Shown here one piece after another: positions 37,901-48,601 of a DNA stretch of 64,000 nt. Position numbers and translations under genes: made by a program. How positions within the stretch are numbered: position 1 is the first letter of the stretch; the number at the start of each line of letters is the position of its first letter. Source of the DNA: Gaertneriomyces semiglobifer (lineage: Eukaryota > Chytridiomycota > Chytridiomycetes > Spizellomycetales > Spizellomycetaceae); NCBI GenBank assembly GCA_025558075.1, contig JAHLKF010000002.1, forward strand, positions 1,054,001-1,118,000. The letters run 5' to 3'. The notes below the pieces were generated by a model that was not told the DNA's origin, ran no database searches, and saw only the letters and a program-made list of their open reading frames with translations.

Positions 37901-38633
37901 ATGACCGAAAGGACAAGAGCGGCAACCATTTCTCGCAGCACCACTTATGAGACCAGCATTCACATAGAACTTACGCTTGACTAATGTACCACCCCGTCTA
38001 TCAATGTTGACACAGGCATCGGATTCTTGGATCATGCATGAAGTAGGCCTACTGATGGATTGTCTTGAACGATTTCGTCTACCTCCACATACTGCATTGC
38101 TGATTCACTTGTGCCAGATGGACCATGCCCTGGCGAAGCATTCTCGCTGGTCTCTTGTTGTCTATTGTGTGGGTGATCTTCACGTTGATGACAACCATAC
38201 GACCGAAGACACGGCCATTGCACCAGGACATGCTTTCAACGCCGCACTGGGACCACCTTCTAGTAAGAACGCTTTGGTCATGCTTATGCACCCCTCGATG
38301 AAGCATTAAGTCGCGCTGTAGTGGATGTTAGGGGCAGACCATACGCAGTCATTGATCTTCGATTGGAAAGAGCGAAGATTGGTGAGCTGCTGCGAAATGA
38401 TACCACATGTGATAGAAAGTTTTGAGACCTGTGCCGGGTGAACTCTTCATGTGAACGTTTGGCGAGGCAGTAATGACCACCGCATTCTCGTGTTCGCACG
38501 GTCTGAAATGCCATCGTCCAATATGGAGTGATTTAGTGCTGAGTCTGCAGTCGAGGCACTTGCTGCTGCGCTGCGAGATGCCATTTCACCGTCGGGATCA
38601 GCAACCGATGTACCGAGTACGAAGAGCACACTC
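37901..38633 (+). pseudogene. HIS3: Decayed imidazoleglycerol-phosphate dehydratase (HIS3) copy
   Basis: Recognisable over its whole length as the histidine-biosynthesis enzyme but broken several times. In order: ATG at 37901 and [18 protein letters not shown], then TAA in frame (37982-37984); [12 protein letters not shown]; an interrupted stretch with a GC-type intron border before [29 protein letters not shown], where the first His of the HHxxED metal motif is Asn; a one-base loss before [19 protein letters not shown]; a further frameshift after [24 protein letters not shown] followed by TGA, then TLHVNVWRGSNDH; and AESAVEALAAALRDA to VPSTK. At least two frameshifts and two nonsense codons make a functional product very unlikely. 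Divergent from the TBC gene. Confidence 0.85.
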
Positions 38634-38938
38634 ACAGCAATGCCAGTATTCGGCATACATAGCAGTTTTCGCGCATCATCGTTCGGTACCATCCTCCGCT
38701 TGCATTGACATGACCGTATCATCACAATCTTCACTCACAAACAGAAGCAACCGGCTCCGTGGCATGCCTGCGAACTCCAACGTATATCTGAGTTGTTGCA
38801 AGTTCAGTTTTTAGTTTAGTTTTGAGGAAATTCGTTGACCGCCGTTAAATTGTGTTATCGACGACAACATTTAAGGAGAATGTTCAAAAGGTTCATCTGC
38901 AATCGTTTTTTTGGGATAACGATAGAACTGATCATAAA

Positions 38939-39656
38939 ATGCTGTCGTCGTCGCTTAGAATAACGCTATGCAGAAGCCCGTTCGCTGCGCAGCTGGCGAG
39001 GGCTGCCGTGCTCCGGCCACCATGCCCGCGAAGGAACCCCTCAGTAACCGCCTTCCACTCCGGATCACTCCTCAGGCATAAAGAAGTGCAAAAGCCAAAG
39101 GAAGGCACAGGGTAGGTTCAGGACCTGAATGACGACCCAGAGCCTTCCGTTTCCCAACTCATTATTGGATCCAATTTGTCCAGGCTTCAAGTGAATTATG
39201 TGACGCCGGATGGAGACACAATTACAGTCTACGCGAACGAGGGCGACAATATCCTGGATATTGCACATGCCAATGATATCGAGCTGGAAGGGGCATGCGA
39301 GGGCTCCTTAGCGTGCTCAACCTGTAAGTCGTCAAGTTGCATGGATCATCCTTTCATCGTGAATCATTCACTGATATGTACGCCAGGTCATGTCATCGTT
39401 GACCAAGAGCACTACGACAAGCTGGAAGAACCATCAGACGAAGAGAATGATATGTTAGATTTGGCATTTGGCTTGACTGAAACGTACGCTTTCCTGTCTG
39501 TGATTCTTGCAGTGGTCGGCAGTCGTGTTTACTTTCTCTATGTTCATATGTAGCTCAAGGCTTGGGTGTCAAGTTGAAATGTCCAAGGATCTCGATGGTA
39601 TCACAGTACGCCTTCCGAGCGCAACTCGAAATATGCAAGTCGACAAAGCAAGATAG
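38939..39656 (+). CDS. YAH1: Mitochondrial [2Fe-2S] ferredoxin (adrenodoxin type)
   Basis: Electron carrier for mitochondrial iron-sulfur cluster assembly and haem A/ubiquinone synthesis. Four exons: 38939-39111, 39184-39323, 39387-39483, 39554-39656; 170 residues. The first 45-55 residues are Ser/Arg/Ala-rich, a presequence. Cluster ligands are clear: [13 protein letters not shown] (C-x5-C-x2-C) and the fourth in RLGCQV. The partner-binding acidic region is [20 protein letters not shown], and the end [10 protein letters not shown] is conserved. Intron 1 removes a TAG that follows EGTG in the unspliced frame. Confidence 0.94.
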
Positions 39657-39877
39657 TCCGCCATTCCAATCTCCATCTGAATCTACCCTGCCCTGTGGCC
39701 TGTATAGACATTACGTACCTCTGTATCCACGATAACTTCATCTAACGAGGAAAGAACACGAATACCATGTTATTTCCGTCAACTGTACGCTTTGATAGGC
39801 AAAGCTTGAGAATTTACATATACGCCAGGGCACACTAACTCTACAGCAACACGAATACAGACAGCATGGCGAGCTTT

Positions 39878-41448
39878 TCAACCGCCCGATCCCCACTGGG
39901 AGGCATCCAGGCTCTCCCATAATTGTTGTTCCTTTCTACTGCTTTCTAATTGGCGTTTAATGTAGCTATTCAGGAAAGCATCCATGTCTGTGAGATGGTT
40001 TTCCAAATAGGCCGTGTACTCTTCTTTCACTGTGTCACCAACAGCCCGCAGCGTTTCTCGGCACTCGGATTCAGTATGCTTGACCTGCACATTACAGGTT
40101 AATGTCGGCGACGACCATTTTAATGTTTCATGTCGTCTGTACCTCTTTGAGCTCCTCCAAGGCATTATCTACCTTCTCTGGGTTGATATTCTTACCAGCT
40201 CTCAACTTATCTAATACCTGTAGCTTTTTCTGGGTGCTTTTGCATGCACCCTCATAGTCTTGCAAGACGCCTAAGCGATAGCTCAGGGCAGACTAAAGAT
40301 ACGCAGTTCGTCATCAGCGTAGTGCGAGCACCATCGAATCAACAGGCAATAAGAACCTGGGCAGCTTGCGCTTCTCTTGCAAATGACCGGCAGTCTTCAA
40401 GAAAATTGCTAGCTAAATACGCCGCCTGTGTCGCCCGGTAGAGCCAGTGAGAAAATTGTCTATTCGGTCAGTAACTCCAATACGCACTTTGGCAGCATGT
40501 ATCTTCTCAGAACCCACAAGACATTTGCTTGTCTTGCGTAAAGATCTGAATGAAGGATATTCCGGTCAACCAACAAGAAGCGCACACGGCACGATCTTGC
40601 AGACGTACTCAGCAAGCGGACGACCTGTTAGTGCCGACATTGACGCCAATTGTTCCGATGCCTGTGCCAGGGCTACACTCATGTCTTTACGACGCAACGT
40701 CATCAGAGTGCTGTCCACGGGCCAACTCTTGCACAAACATATACCTTTGTGAACCTTCGCATATGACTCCCCAGCTTTAGAAAGCAAAGCAATGTTCGCC
40801 TCGGCGCCAGTCGCAAACGTTTTCGCTTGATCAAAGAAAACATCGACTTCCGTGACGTTTGGCGTAGAGCTTGTCAGCACGCGCATGAAGCCGCCTCTAC
40901 CCCGCATTGTAGGGACGGACGGAGGCAGGAACTACACAGCCAAGGTCAATCTCTCGAGTATAGCAAAGCATATAGAAGCACTGCCCTAACCTCAAATTCG
41001 CTTTGAACAAACTCGCGCATGCCTTCGCTCAATCTGAACCGAAGATTACTCGCGATCCTGTCAAGGTATGCTTGAAGACGTTTGCGGAAGTGGGGAATTT
41101 CGAGTCTAGGCCTCCCAGCTATAGTAGAAGGCAGCCCTGGGGGCGCTGCTGGGATGTGGTCCGGGAATGCCTTACATAGATAGGTGTACAGTTTGTCGAG
41201 CTCCGCATATGTTCTTGTAAACGTACTTCGGCTCTTGAGGTAATCTGGTAGGGTCGTCTATCAAGATGATTACTACTTTGCCTTTCAATGAACAGCAGGT
41301 CGACAGCTAAACCTACCACAGCCTCTATCTCGACAACAATGCTTCTCTCCGGGGGTTCGTTGACTCGCAGCTCCACTCGCGTTATTGTCAACTGGAACTT
41401 TCTATCCGCCGTAGAATTGGCTCGCGTAGGACTGACCGGGCTGTCCAT
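39878..41448 (-). CDS. PX-BAR sorting nexin, possibly retromer Vps17
   Basis: Endosomal membrane-remodelling protein. Eight exons: 41448-41317, 41257-40991, 40931-40745, 40684-40609, 40545-40488, 40425-40357, 40292-40143, 40084-39878; 381 residues. The PX domain covers about 15-135: LRVNEPPERSIVVEIEAV, LKSRSTFTRTYAELDKLYTY, the Pro-rich loop AAPPGLPS, then RLEIPHFRKRLQAYLDRI. After FVQSEFEFLPP come helices of a BAR domain rich in Ala, Glu and Lys, ending CRETLRAVGDTVKEEYTAYL. The canonical R-R-[YF] phosphoinositide motif is not obvious. Layout suits Vps17 or a related fungal SNX-BAR; a choice among them needs an alignment. Confidence 0.75.
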
Positions 41449-41767
41449 AGAGGGGCTGAACTGAAGGACGGTCGAGACTGTGCGAGAGCTCTAATAGATC
41501 CGTTTGCTGCCTCAAAGCCTTGAAGAAGAGCTGTTTTGAAGTCTCAAGCCGAGCCGCGCCAGGAATTTTGGCTTTGAACGTTTCACATTTCGCAAACAGC
41601 GAACTCTACGGTTACTAGTAAGTCTCGCAGAACCAATGCCTCGCAATACAGCGCAAGTGGCTCATTGCAGTAAAGCTCATCTGCTACCTATTTTCCCTGT
41701 AGGCCTCGCTTCCGGGCGGATTTTGCACAGGCTTATTCCCGCCATCGGATGAAGCGGCATTTTGGCG
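41449..41767 (+). promoter_or_regulatory. Divergent promoter region, SNX-BAR / TAF13
   Basis: 319 bp separate the two start codons. No gene, repeat or recognisable binding motif was seen. Confidence 0.4.
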
Positions 41768-42234
41768 ATGCAGTCAAGCAGTCGAGAGAAGCCGAAAAAG
41801 CGGCACTTCACGAAAGAAGGTTCGATACCACCTGACTTCGTTTTCAAACTTTGTAAAGCATGCTGATTTCTCTGTCATAGTCCGAGTTCTCATGTATGGC
41901 TTCGGTGACGTTCCTAACCCCTCGCAAGACTCTGTTGAACTGATGGAAGATATGTTGACGATGTACCTATCGGACATGGTATGTAAAATATTACTTGTTG
42001 GATGGAGATCGATCTCGAGGCCACCGACTGAGAGTGTGTGTGTTGCATTTGCAGTGTAAACAAGTCCGGAAGCACTCTACGACAGCGAAACCAAAGACAG
42101 CAGATTTCCTACATGTTTTACGGCACGATCCCAAAAAGCTTGCCCGTGCGCATGAGCTTCTCGCATTAGACAGGGATTTGAAGAAAGCCCGAGAAGTCTT
42201 TAACGACATTCCGGAGGTCAGCAGGAAAACATGA
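41768..42234 (+). CDS. TAF13: TFIID subunit TAF13
   Basis: Histone-fold subunit of the general transcription factor TFIID, partner of TAF11. Three exons: 41768-41819, 41881-41978, 42055-42234; 109 residues, normal for a minimal TAF13. The histone fold reads HFTKEVRVLMYGFGDVPNPS, DSVELMEDMLTMYLSDM, then the basic linker, DFLHVLRHDPKKLARAHELL and DLKKAREVFNDI. Start ATG is the only one in frame ahead of the conserved block. Exon 3 begins at TGT after a 76-nt intron. Confidence 0.93.
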
Positions 42235-42519
42235 GCCATCATTTGATTGCCAAAATGAAATGTGAATATTTCGGTTTGAGGACGACATGTACATATTTAG
42301 AAATCTTCTCAATGGTGGAGTTATGGAATGCAAATAGCGAAGCCGCTGCTACGGCACTCGCGAAAACATGGCGAGTTGGGCGGTAGAGGGGTTCATCGGT
42401 GTTCGAAGGCTGGAGGTCACGCAGGGATATGTACAGTCTACCCCTGCATTTCTATTACGGTTTACGCTAACCTGAGCCTGTACAACACTACACACATGTA
42501 AATACTTCTATATCAAAGT

Positions 42520-45500
42520 CTATCTATTTTCGATTTCCATTACATTCACGCCGTGCCCCCCCACCGAGTCATCATTTGACGGACCGCTCTCCGGTTCTAC
42601 TGTACCGGCGCTCCCACGTCTTCCGAAAGACGCAACCTTCAATGCCAATGACTCCCCAGCCCCGATGAGACTCCCTGCCCAGCTTTCCCTTCGTCGTCGT
42701 CCTTTAGCTACCTGCTCGTGCAGTGAAAGCGCTGGTAGTGGCGGCACCACAGACTGTGGAGAATCTGGTGAGCCAAGCGAAGTCAAGGAATACGGGACCG
42801 AATGGTTGCGTCGCAGCAAGTTCGCCTGTTGTTGTGACACCGACGTGTCTACTGTTAGCGGGTGAACCTGTTGCATCGACGCGTTGTGCGGCTTATTACT
42901 AGATCCTCCGCAAAATCGCTCCCGACTGTCTTCCAATCCCTCTCGCACTTCCCCTAATTCAACCCATTCGCTCATCGCTTCGTAAAGTGGTGCAACAATA
43001 AATTCGATGAAGGATTTCTGACTACTTCGTGGGTCGTACGCATTCTGGGCATCGCGATTGCAGAATGGTGATACGGGCAGACCTAAGGCCTTCTCTTTAT
43101 CGCCCTGAAGGAAAAACTCCTCCCGAATACGATCGATCCATGTGTCGTACAGCGGTGCTGACTTTGTCGGATTCGAGACATCCGAGCATTTCATCAGCCT
43201 ATCGGACACATGTTAGTGACACGTCCTACCAACCGGTTGCTAATGTCTCAACTTACATTTGCATCAGTAACGTTTTATCTTCTCTAGTTGTTACTGGATC
43301 AAATTCGCCGCTGGTGAGCACCTTCTTCTTGAACAGCGCCAGGAGCGAGAAATGCTGGGCTAAATCGGTCGCCAACACCATCTCCACAATCGACTCTCGC
43401 AAGCTCCGCCACTCCTTGGATCCCAACCCGCGAGCAAAATCACATTCAGGACGGCGCATCACACCGAAAGCTGAAGCACAGTGATGGTTCTCGAGTACTG
43501 ACTTATCGTTGTATAATAGAGCCCGGGGATCCGAAGTTGCGATCAAAAAGTGATTGTTAACTCCTGGATGATCATAGTCGTGAATAGATGCCGCAATATA
43601 GAATGCAAGCAGCTCACTGTCGCTGAAGCAATTTTTGAGACGGGGTAACGAAATGAGATAGTGGATGCAATGCAGAACATCAGCGGCATGGATGGAGTTG
43701 TGAAAGCTCAATTCCTTCCGATAACCTCCTTCCACATTCCACATGAAGTTAACAAATTTGTCAACTGGGAGCTGCATTCTCGACAGAAGTCCGCTCTGCA
43801 CGACCAGATGATAGCTAAGCACAAGAAGAGGCTGGTTCTGGGTGGCTTCCGCAAAGTCGAAGATGGGAAAGTTGTATTCATTGATCCTGACCAATAGCGG
43901 TAGCGTGGCTTCACCGAAGAATTGGCCGATGTCGACAGGCATGACCGCCGACGTGGGGGTCGAAGGCTCTGTAGAGCCGGACGCGGAGGCGCTATCTTGC
44001 GTAGATCCTGCCGGTTTACCAGTCTCGAACAGCCAATTGGGAGCTCTCTTCGCATCTGTTGATAAAGTCTCGGAGTGACTGTCACCGGCCGCATGCTTTC
44101 GCCTGGCAAGTTGTGTAAACAGCCACTTCTCTTGTTCATCATCCACTTCTACTTGTCCGCGTTTCACCTGTTGATCAAGATCGGGAGCCAACAGGTTTGG
44201 CGAGCTAAGACACGTCATTATCATATTCAACGTTTTCAAATGTTCCGCCCCAACTGATGGACTCGCCATCAGACATCTCAACCAATAAATAGCCTTTTCA
44301 AGAGGAGAATCCAGATCGGCAATCCGGGAAACGTACTTCCGTTGCAACCCCTTCAACTGCTTGCGAAGCTTTACATTAATGGACAAGAACCGTTGGTCGC
44401 TTAGGTACTGGAGTCGAAAGTTTCGTTCCACGTCGTACGCAACATAGCAGATGACAAACGTAGCCAAGACAATCGCTACTGCTGAGAAGACGTACTCTGT
44501 CGAGGGCATGGGATCACCTCCAGAAGCAACTTCATCCTTCCGAGTAGCCCCGATACCGAAAATAATCAACCAAAACGGTACTGCAACGAATACAACACCA
44601 AAAATGGTATGCAGAAATCGCAAGCGGCAAAAAAAGACGCATGCAACGAGCTCGAATATATACATGGGGGCAGTCAACGACGTCGTGTAACGTGACTCGG
44701 GCGAGATGAAGAAACGTCCACAGGTGATAATGGGTCCAATAATCCACAATAGCAACAGGGACATTGTATGTATGTGCTTGGCAAGCATGTCTTTCTTGAC
44801 ATAAAAGGAAGTCAAGGTCAACACGCACATAGGTATCAAACCCAAAACTCCGACGAGAACGAAGTCCGCGAGTGCCGTACTATACCCGCGCGGCCGGGAA
44901 TAGTAGAAGATCAGCAACATTTGGAGCGCAAGAACTGTTATTATTGCAACAACCGCAAACTTCCGCCAAGCACAGAGCGTGCGGTCCAGGAAATATCGTT
45001 TGTACGTCGATTCCACATCCGGATCACGAAATGTCAAGGTCAAAGGAGCAAATGAGTTCGCTACAGCGGCCAGATGCGCGTCCATCAGATTACCAAGTGT
45101 CGTTTCTGTGGAACCAAAATGATCAACTCCCGGCGAAAGAAGCCCGCTGCCTGGCGTTTGTGGTGGGTACCCAGGAGTGTGCGGAAACGGGGACCCTAGT
45201 GGCCCCGGGGTGAAGACATCGAGGCCATACGGGCTCGGCCGCCGGGATGTGAAATAATCAACATCGGGTACAGAAACTGAACGAGGCGAACATGTACGGC
45301 TATTGTGCTTTGACGGGGAGCTTAGAGCATGCCGTAATTTCTGCCGTACACGTGACCAATTCCACCCATTATTATGTTTTGCCAACGGGAGTTGGATGAC
45401 ATTCCTGGTAGTTGTTCATCGCTATAGCTTCGAAGTGGTTCTTGGGAGCCGCGTCCAACTTGGTAAGACTGGTGATCTGATAGTGACGGCCGCGCCGACG

Positions 45501-45930
45501 TATCTGTTTGCGATGTAGATATTATCTGCTGGATCTCTATGGTTGTATTATTATATGATGCTCGTCGTGAAGATCGGAGGCTTGCCTGAGACGGTAAACT
45601 GATGACGGAGCTCCGCCTGTTCGACAGCGGTGAAGGGGACATGGGAGGGAATCGATATGCATGTGGTGCCGCAGGCAGCGTAGTGGCCGCTGCCGCTGGC
45701 GACGGGCCCGGGGATAAGTTCTGCGGTCTTTCCGGAAGTTGAAGTGACAGCAGAGGAGGCTTCGATCGTGTGACCAGCGTTTCGTTCGATTGCGGATCTG
45801 TAGGATGCTGGCGCCCGACCGCGTTAGCAGGTCGTAGTTTCCGGTTATCACTTGTGGAATGACCGTACGGCTGCGCTTGGGTATCTGTTCGGTCGACTGC
45901 TCGTAAAGGATAATTCGTCTTAGTAGACAT
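42520..45930 (-). CDS. Six-transmembrane cyclic-nucleotide phosphodiesterase
   Basis: Class I 3',5'-cyclic-nucleotide phosphodiesterase fused to an N-terminal multi-pass membrane domain. Three exons: 45930-45350, 45299-43257, 43198-42520; 1100 residues. Residues 1-300 are Ser/Pro-rich and polar. Six hydrophobic helices follow at about 308-327, 336-360, 370-391, 404-418, 423-445 and 462-481, then a basic, helical linker (NFRLQYLSDQRFLSINVKLR). The catalytic domain (about 650-1000) has the metal-binding motifs FHNSIHAADV, HDYDHPGVNN, NDKSVLENHH and ATDLAQHF, plus SDVSNPTKS and SQKSFIEFIV with the nucleotide-binding Gln. A Ser-rich tail follows. No retinal-binding lysine pattern was seen, so it is not evidently a rhodopsin-PDE. 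Substrate (cAMP or cGMP) cannot be read from sequence alone. Confidence 0.88.
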
Positions 45931-47545
45931 GCGCCGAAAATGGCGTTGTTGGAACTACTCGTACTAAATTGCAGCTTCTTCGGCAATGCTGTGAAGTAGT
46001 GTCGCTGTAGAGATCCACAGAACCGCCACTAAGGGGTGCCTCTATGCCGACGTCCACAATCGCAGATAGCAGCCACGTCCACGTTTGTGAGGTAATCCGG
46101 CGTGAACAAAGAAACGAGCGGATCGTCGGGAGCCCAATAATGCGGCCAAGCGATAGCGGCAATGTGAGTGGCCAGTTGCAAGACTAAAGTCTTAGATGTT
46201 CTCATATAGTCCCCAATAGATCCAAATTGATTCTTGCTGGGGCATCGCAGTTGATATGAGATTGTCGATAAATGAGCACCCGCAGGTGGCTCGCCGTCTC
46301 TGCCAGTCAAAGCGTTTGGTACAGAAAGTCCACGCTAACGTTCTAAGTGATTGCCACAAGGTGCTGCACCCGAACAGGTACGGTTATGTTCTGTTGTAAC
46401 ACTCGCCCTAAGCAATTTCTAGCAGGCGGGTACGCACTCGCCCTCACTTGCTTCCGTTTCACGGTCCCGGTGCTAGTATCCACAATGAGTCCTTCCCACC
46501 AATCCAGCGTCAACCCAAAACGCCTTCGCTGAGAACCTGCTTGTAACTACGTCGGGTGTTTCCGCTCAGTGTCTTGCGGACGGCGGTGATTGGCACAAGA
46601 ATGCTATCTGCGAAATGCAGCTCCTTCCTTCGTGGTGGTCCAGCGTCGCTCGTTGGTATTGAAACAAAAGTGGAGAAAAACGACTTTGTTAAAGGGGTAA
46701 AATCTGAACGGACCTGAGCCCTTGTCGGGAAAACCCTACACCTTGCTTATGTCACACACGCGTCACGGTTGCAAGGGGAACTACTGCAAATTGCACTTGT
46801 AATATGAAGGAAGTCCTACATTGGCGCTCCCGTTTTATGATTATCAAGGATCGGAAAGTAAAAGTCAACGCCGCCGAGGGCAGGTGTTGATTGCGCTTCC
46901 GCCATCATGGAAGTATGGATCAATGCGTATGGTGCTTGCTGAATGTGTGACCGAAAGTAAAAAATGTATTGGGATTCATTGAAGTGTGGTCAAATGCATC
47001 ACCCGTTATGACATTGCGGATGGTTGTTGTTCTTCCAGGAGATGGGGATTTGTGAAAGGCGCTTCATGGCACTTAGGGCTAGGTGGCTGATGCGATACCG
47101 CAACCATCCCGTCTGCAATTCGTGGGAGAGCGCAAAGCGACCTTCATTTGTCCACTACGTGGATAATCCGAAACCGTTAAGGGTTCGGAGCGTCATCAGG
47201 GTTTGCGAAATTTGTTTGATGTTTCGGAACCGTTTCCTCCATATGAAAACTCTTGGTGAAGGTGCTCAGCCTTACAAGTGGGACTGGCGGCGGCTGCCTC
47301 GTCAGCGCAAGTCTACGCGAGGACTGATGCATCCCACCGCATGGAGCTGCTGTGCTTTCATATCATGAATATACGTATATATATATCGTGTATACAACTC
47401 ATGATAATGCCAACGAGCGTTCAGCGTAAGTTGAACAGTGTCGCCGGCGTGAGAGGGGCATGAAACGAACGAAAATCGTAAATGTGATATCCGTATGGTT
47501 TACCGGGGTGGATCAACAGACAAGAGAGATGGGACTGCACCCAAT
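45931..47545 (+). other. 1.6-kb intergenic region with no supported gene
   Basis: Lies between the PDE start (minus) and the stop of the AN1 gene (minus). Reading frames at 46029-46310 (minus) and 47024-47368 (plus) are short and match no family. A 17-base element, AAGGGGAACTACTGCAA (46773-46789), is the reverse complement of the NOP1 upstream motif; AAAACCCTA lies at about 46731. A TA-dinucleotide run sits near 47375. No tRNA or snRNA was recognised. Confidence 0.45.
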
Positions 47546-48103
47546 TCACACCTTCTCGGCCACGCACTTTTCACCGAGTAACTTGTTTTTCAACCGTTTC
47601 GCACTGGTATCTCGGCACTTTTGCATGTTACTGCAGAGATGTAATTCTGGGAGTCGATGGCGTGTGCAAAACTTGTGCATGCTGTCATCCCAGAATCAGT
47701 ATGCTATCCTTACTTGTTCGCTGCCAGTCTACAATGAGACTTACCAATATCGGCAGTCGCCAATTATCTTAACGACTCGTTCATTACAATCCCCTTTATG
47801 ACAACGGTTCGACGTCGCTCTCTTTGTAGCTGACGGCGGACGTTTAGGTGGTTCCAACGCAGGCGCACGTGCCTCCTTCGTAGGTGGTGCCACCTGCTCA
47901 TTTTTGTCGGACGGCGACGGGACGTCGACGTTATTGGCCATCTGTTTGGCCTGTGAAATGGTTGCGATTGGCGAAGGGGCGCCGGCAGCTATAGCTGACG
48001 GAGGTTGTAAACTCGACGTTTCCGGGCATTCTGGTGTCATACGTGATTTGCTGGTCGAAGGAGCGGGCGACGTGGGTTTCGGCGGTGGTGGAGTGGACGA
48101 CAT
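47546..48103 (-). CDS. AN1-type zinc-finger protein
   Basis: Small stress-associated-type protein with a C-terminal AN1 finger. Two exons, 48103-47745 and 47681-47546; 164 residues. The first 110 residues are Pro/Ser/Thr/Ala-rich and probably disordered. The AN1 finger spans the intron: NRCHKGDCNERVVKIIGDCRYC then MHKFCTRHRLPELHLCSN, supplying the full Cys/His ligand set. The short tail CRDTSAKRLKNKLLGEKCV is conserved in fungal single-AN1 proteins. No A20 finger or ubiquitin-like domain is present. Members bind ubiquitin or proteasome partners in other organisms; that role is inference here. Confidence 0.85.
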
Positions 48104-48601
48104 TTATTAGATGCTTTGCTTTATGTATGATAGTGCTGTCGACACTGAGAGCAACCGCAACCTCTCTAGAGGAACCCTTCAGTGGGAAACGAAGGCACAC
48201 AAACACTCTATAACCAGCAGCAAATCAAAGGAATAAAGGAGATTAGGTTGTATGCTACTCCCACCGCATTCAACTATGACCCAAATGGATGCTATGATAT
48301 GGCTATTATGATATGTTGTCTAATTCTAAATACAAAACAGCTTCCGGCAGTGTCTAAAATAACCTGATTGACAGATGACTGACTGACTGCGTCGCAGCCG
48401 CGGTGCCGCAGGACACGTCGGAGTTTCTGACACGCCTCGGCCAAGCAATTTGATCAGCGTAAGTGACATACACACAAGTTGCACTTAACAGACAGCAGTC
48501 AGTGGGGGCGGATGAGAGCGCCGCGCGTGCGTATGCGTAGCTTAGGTGTATCTCAGAACAAGCGCAATCGGCTGGTCCAAACTCTATGATAAATTATTTC
48601 G
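48104..48601 (-). other. Intergenic region without a supported gene
   Basis: About 500 bp between the AN1 gene start and the M16 protease stop, both on the minus strand. Only frames under 65 codons; nothing recognised. Confidence 0.45.

Noticed and set aside
45300..45385. Alternative start of the PDE at MAKHNNGWNWSRVRQ
   Set aside because: That start is a non-ATG codon overlapping the first exon in another frame; a 50-nt intron (45300-45349) joins the long exon 1 in phase.
47024..47368. 114-codon plus-strand frame in the 46-47.5 kb gap
   Set aside because: No motif, no convincing splice partners and ordinary random composition.
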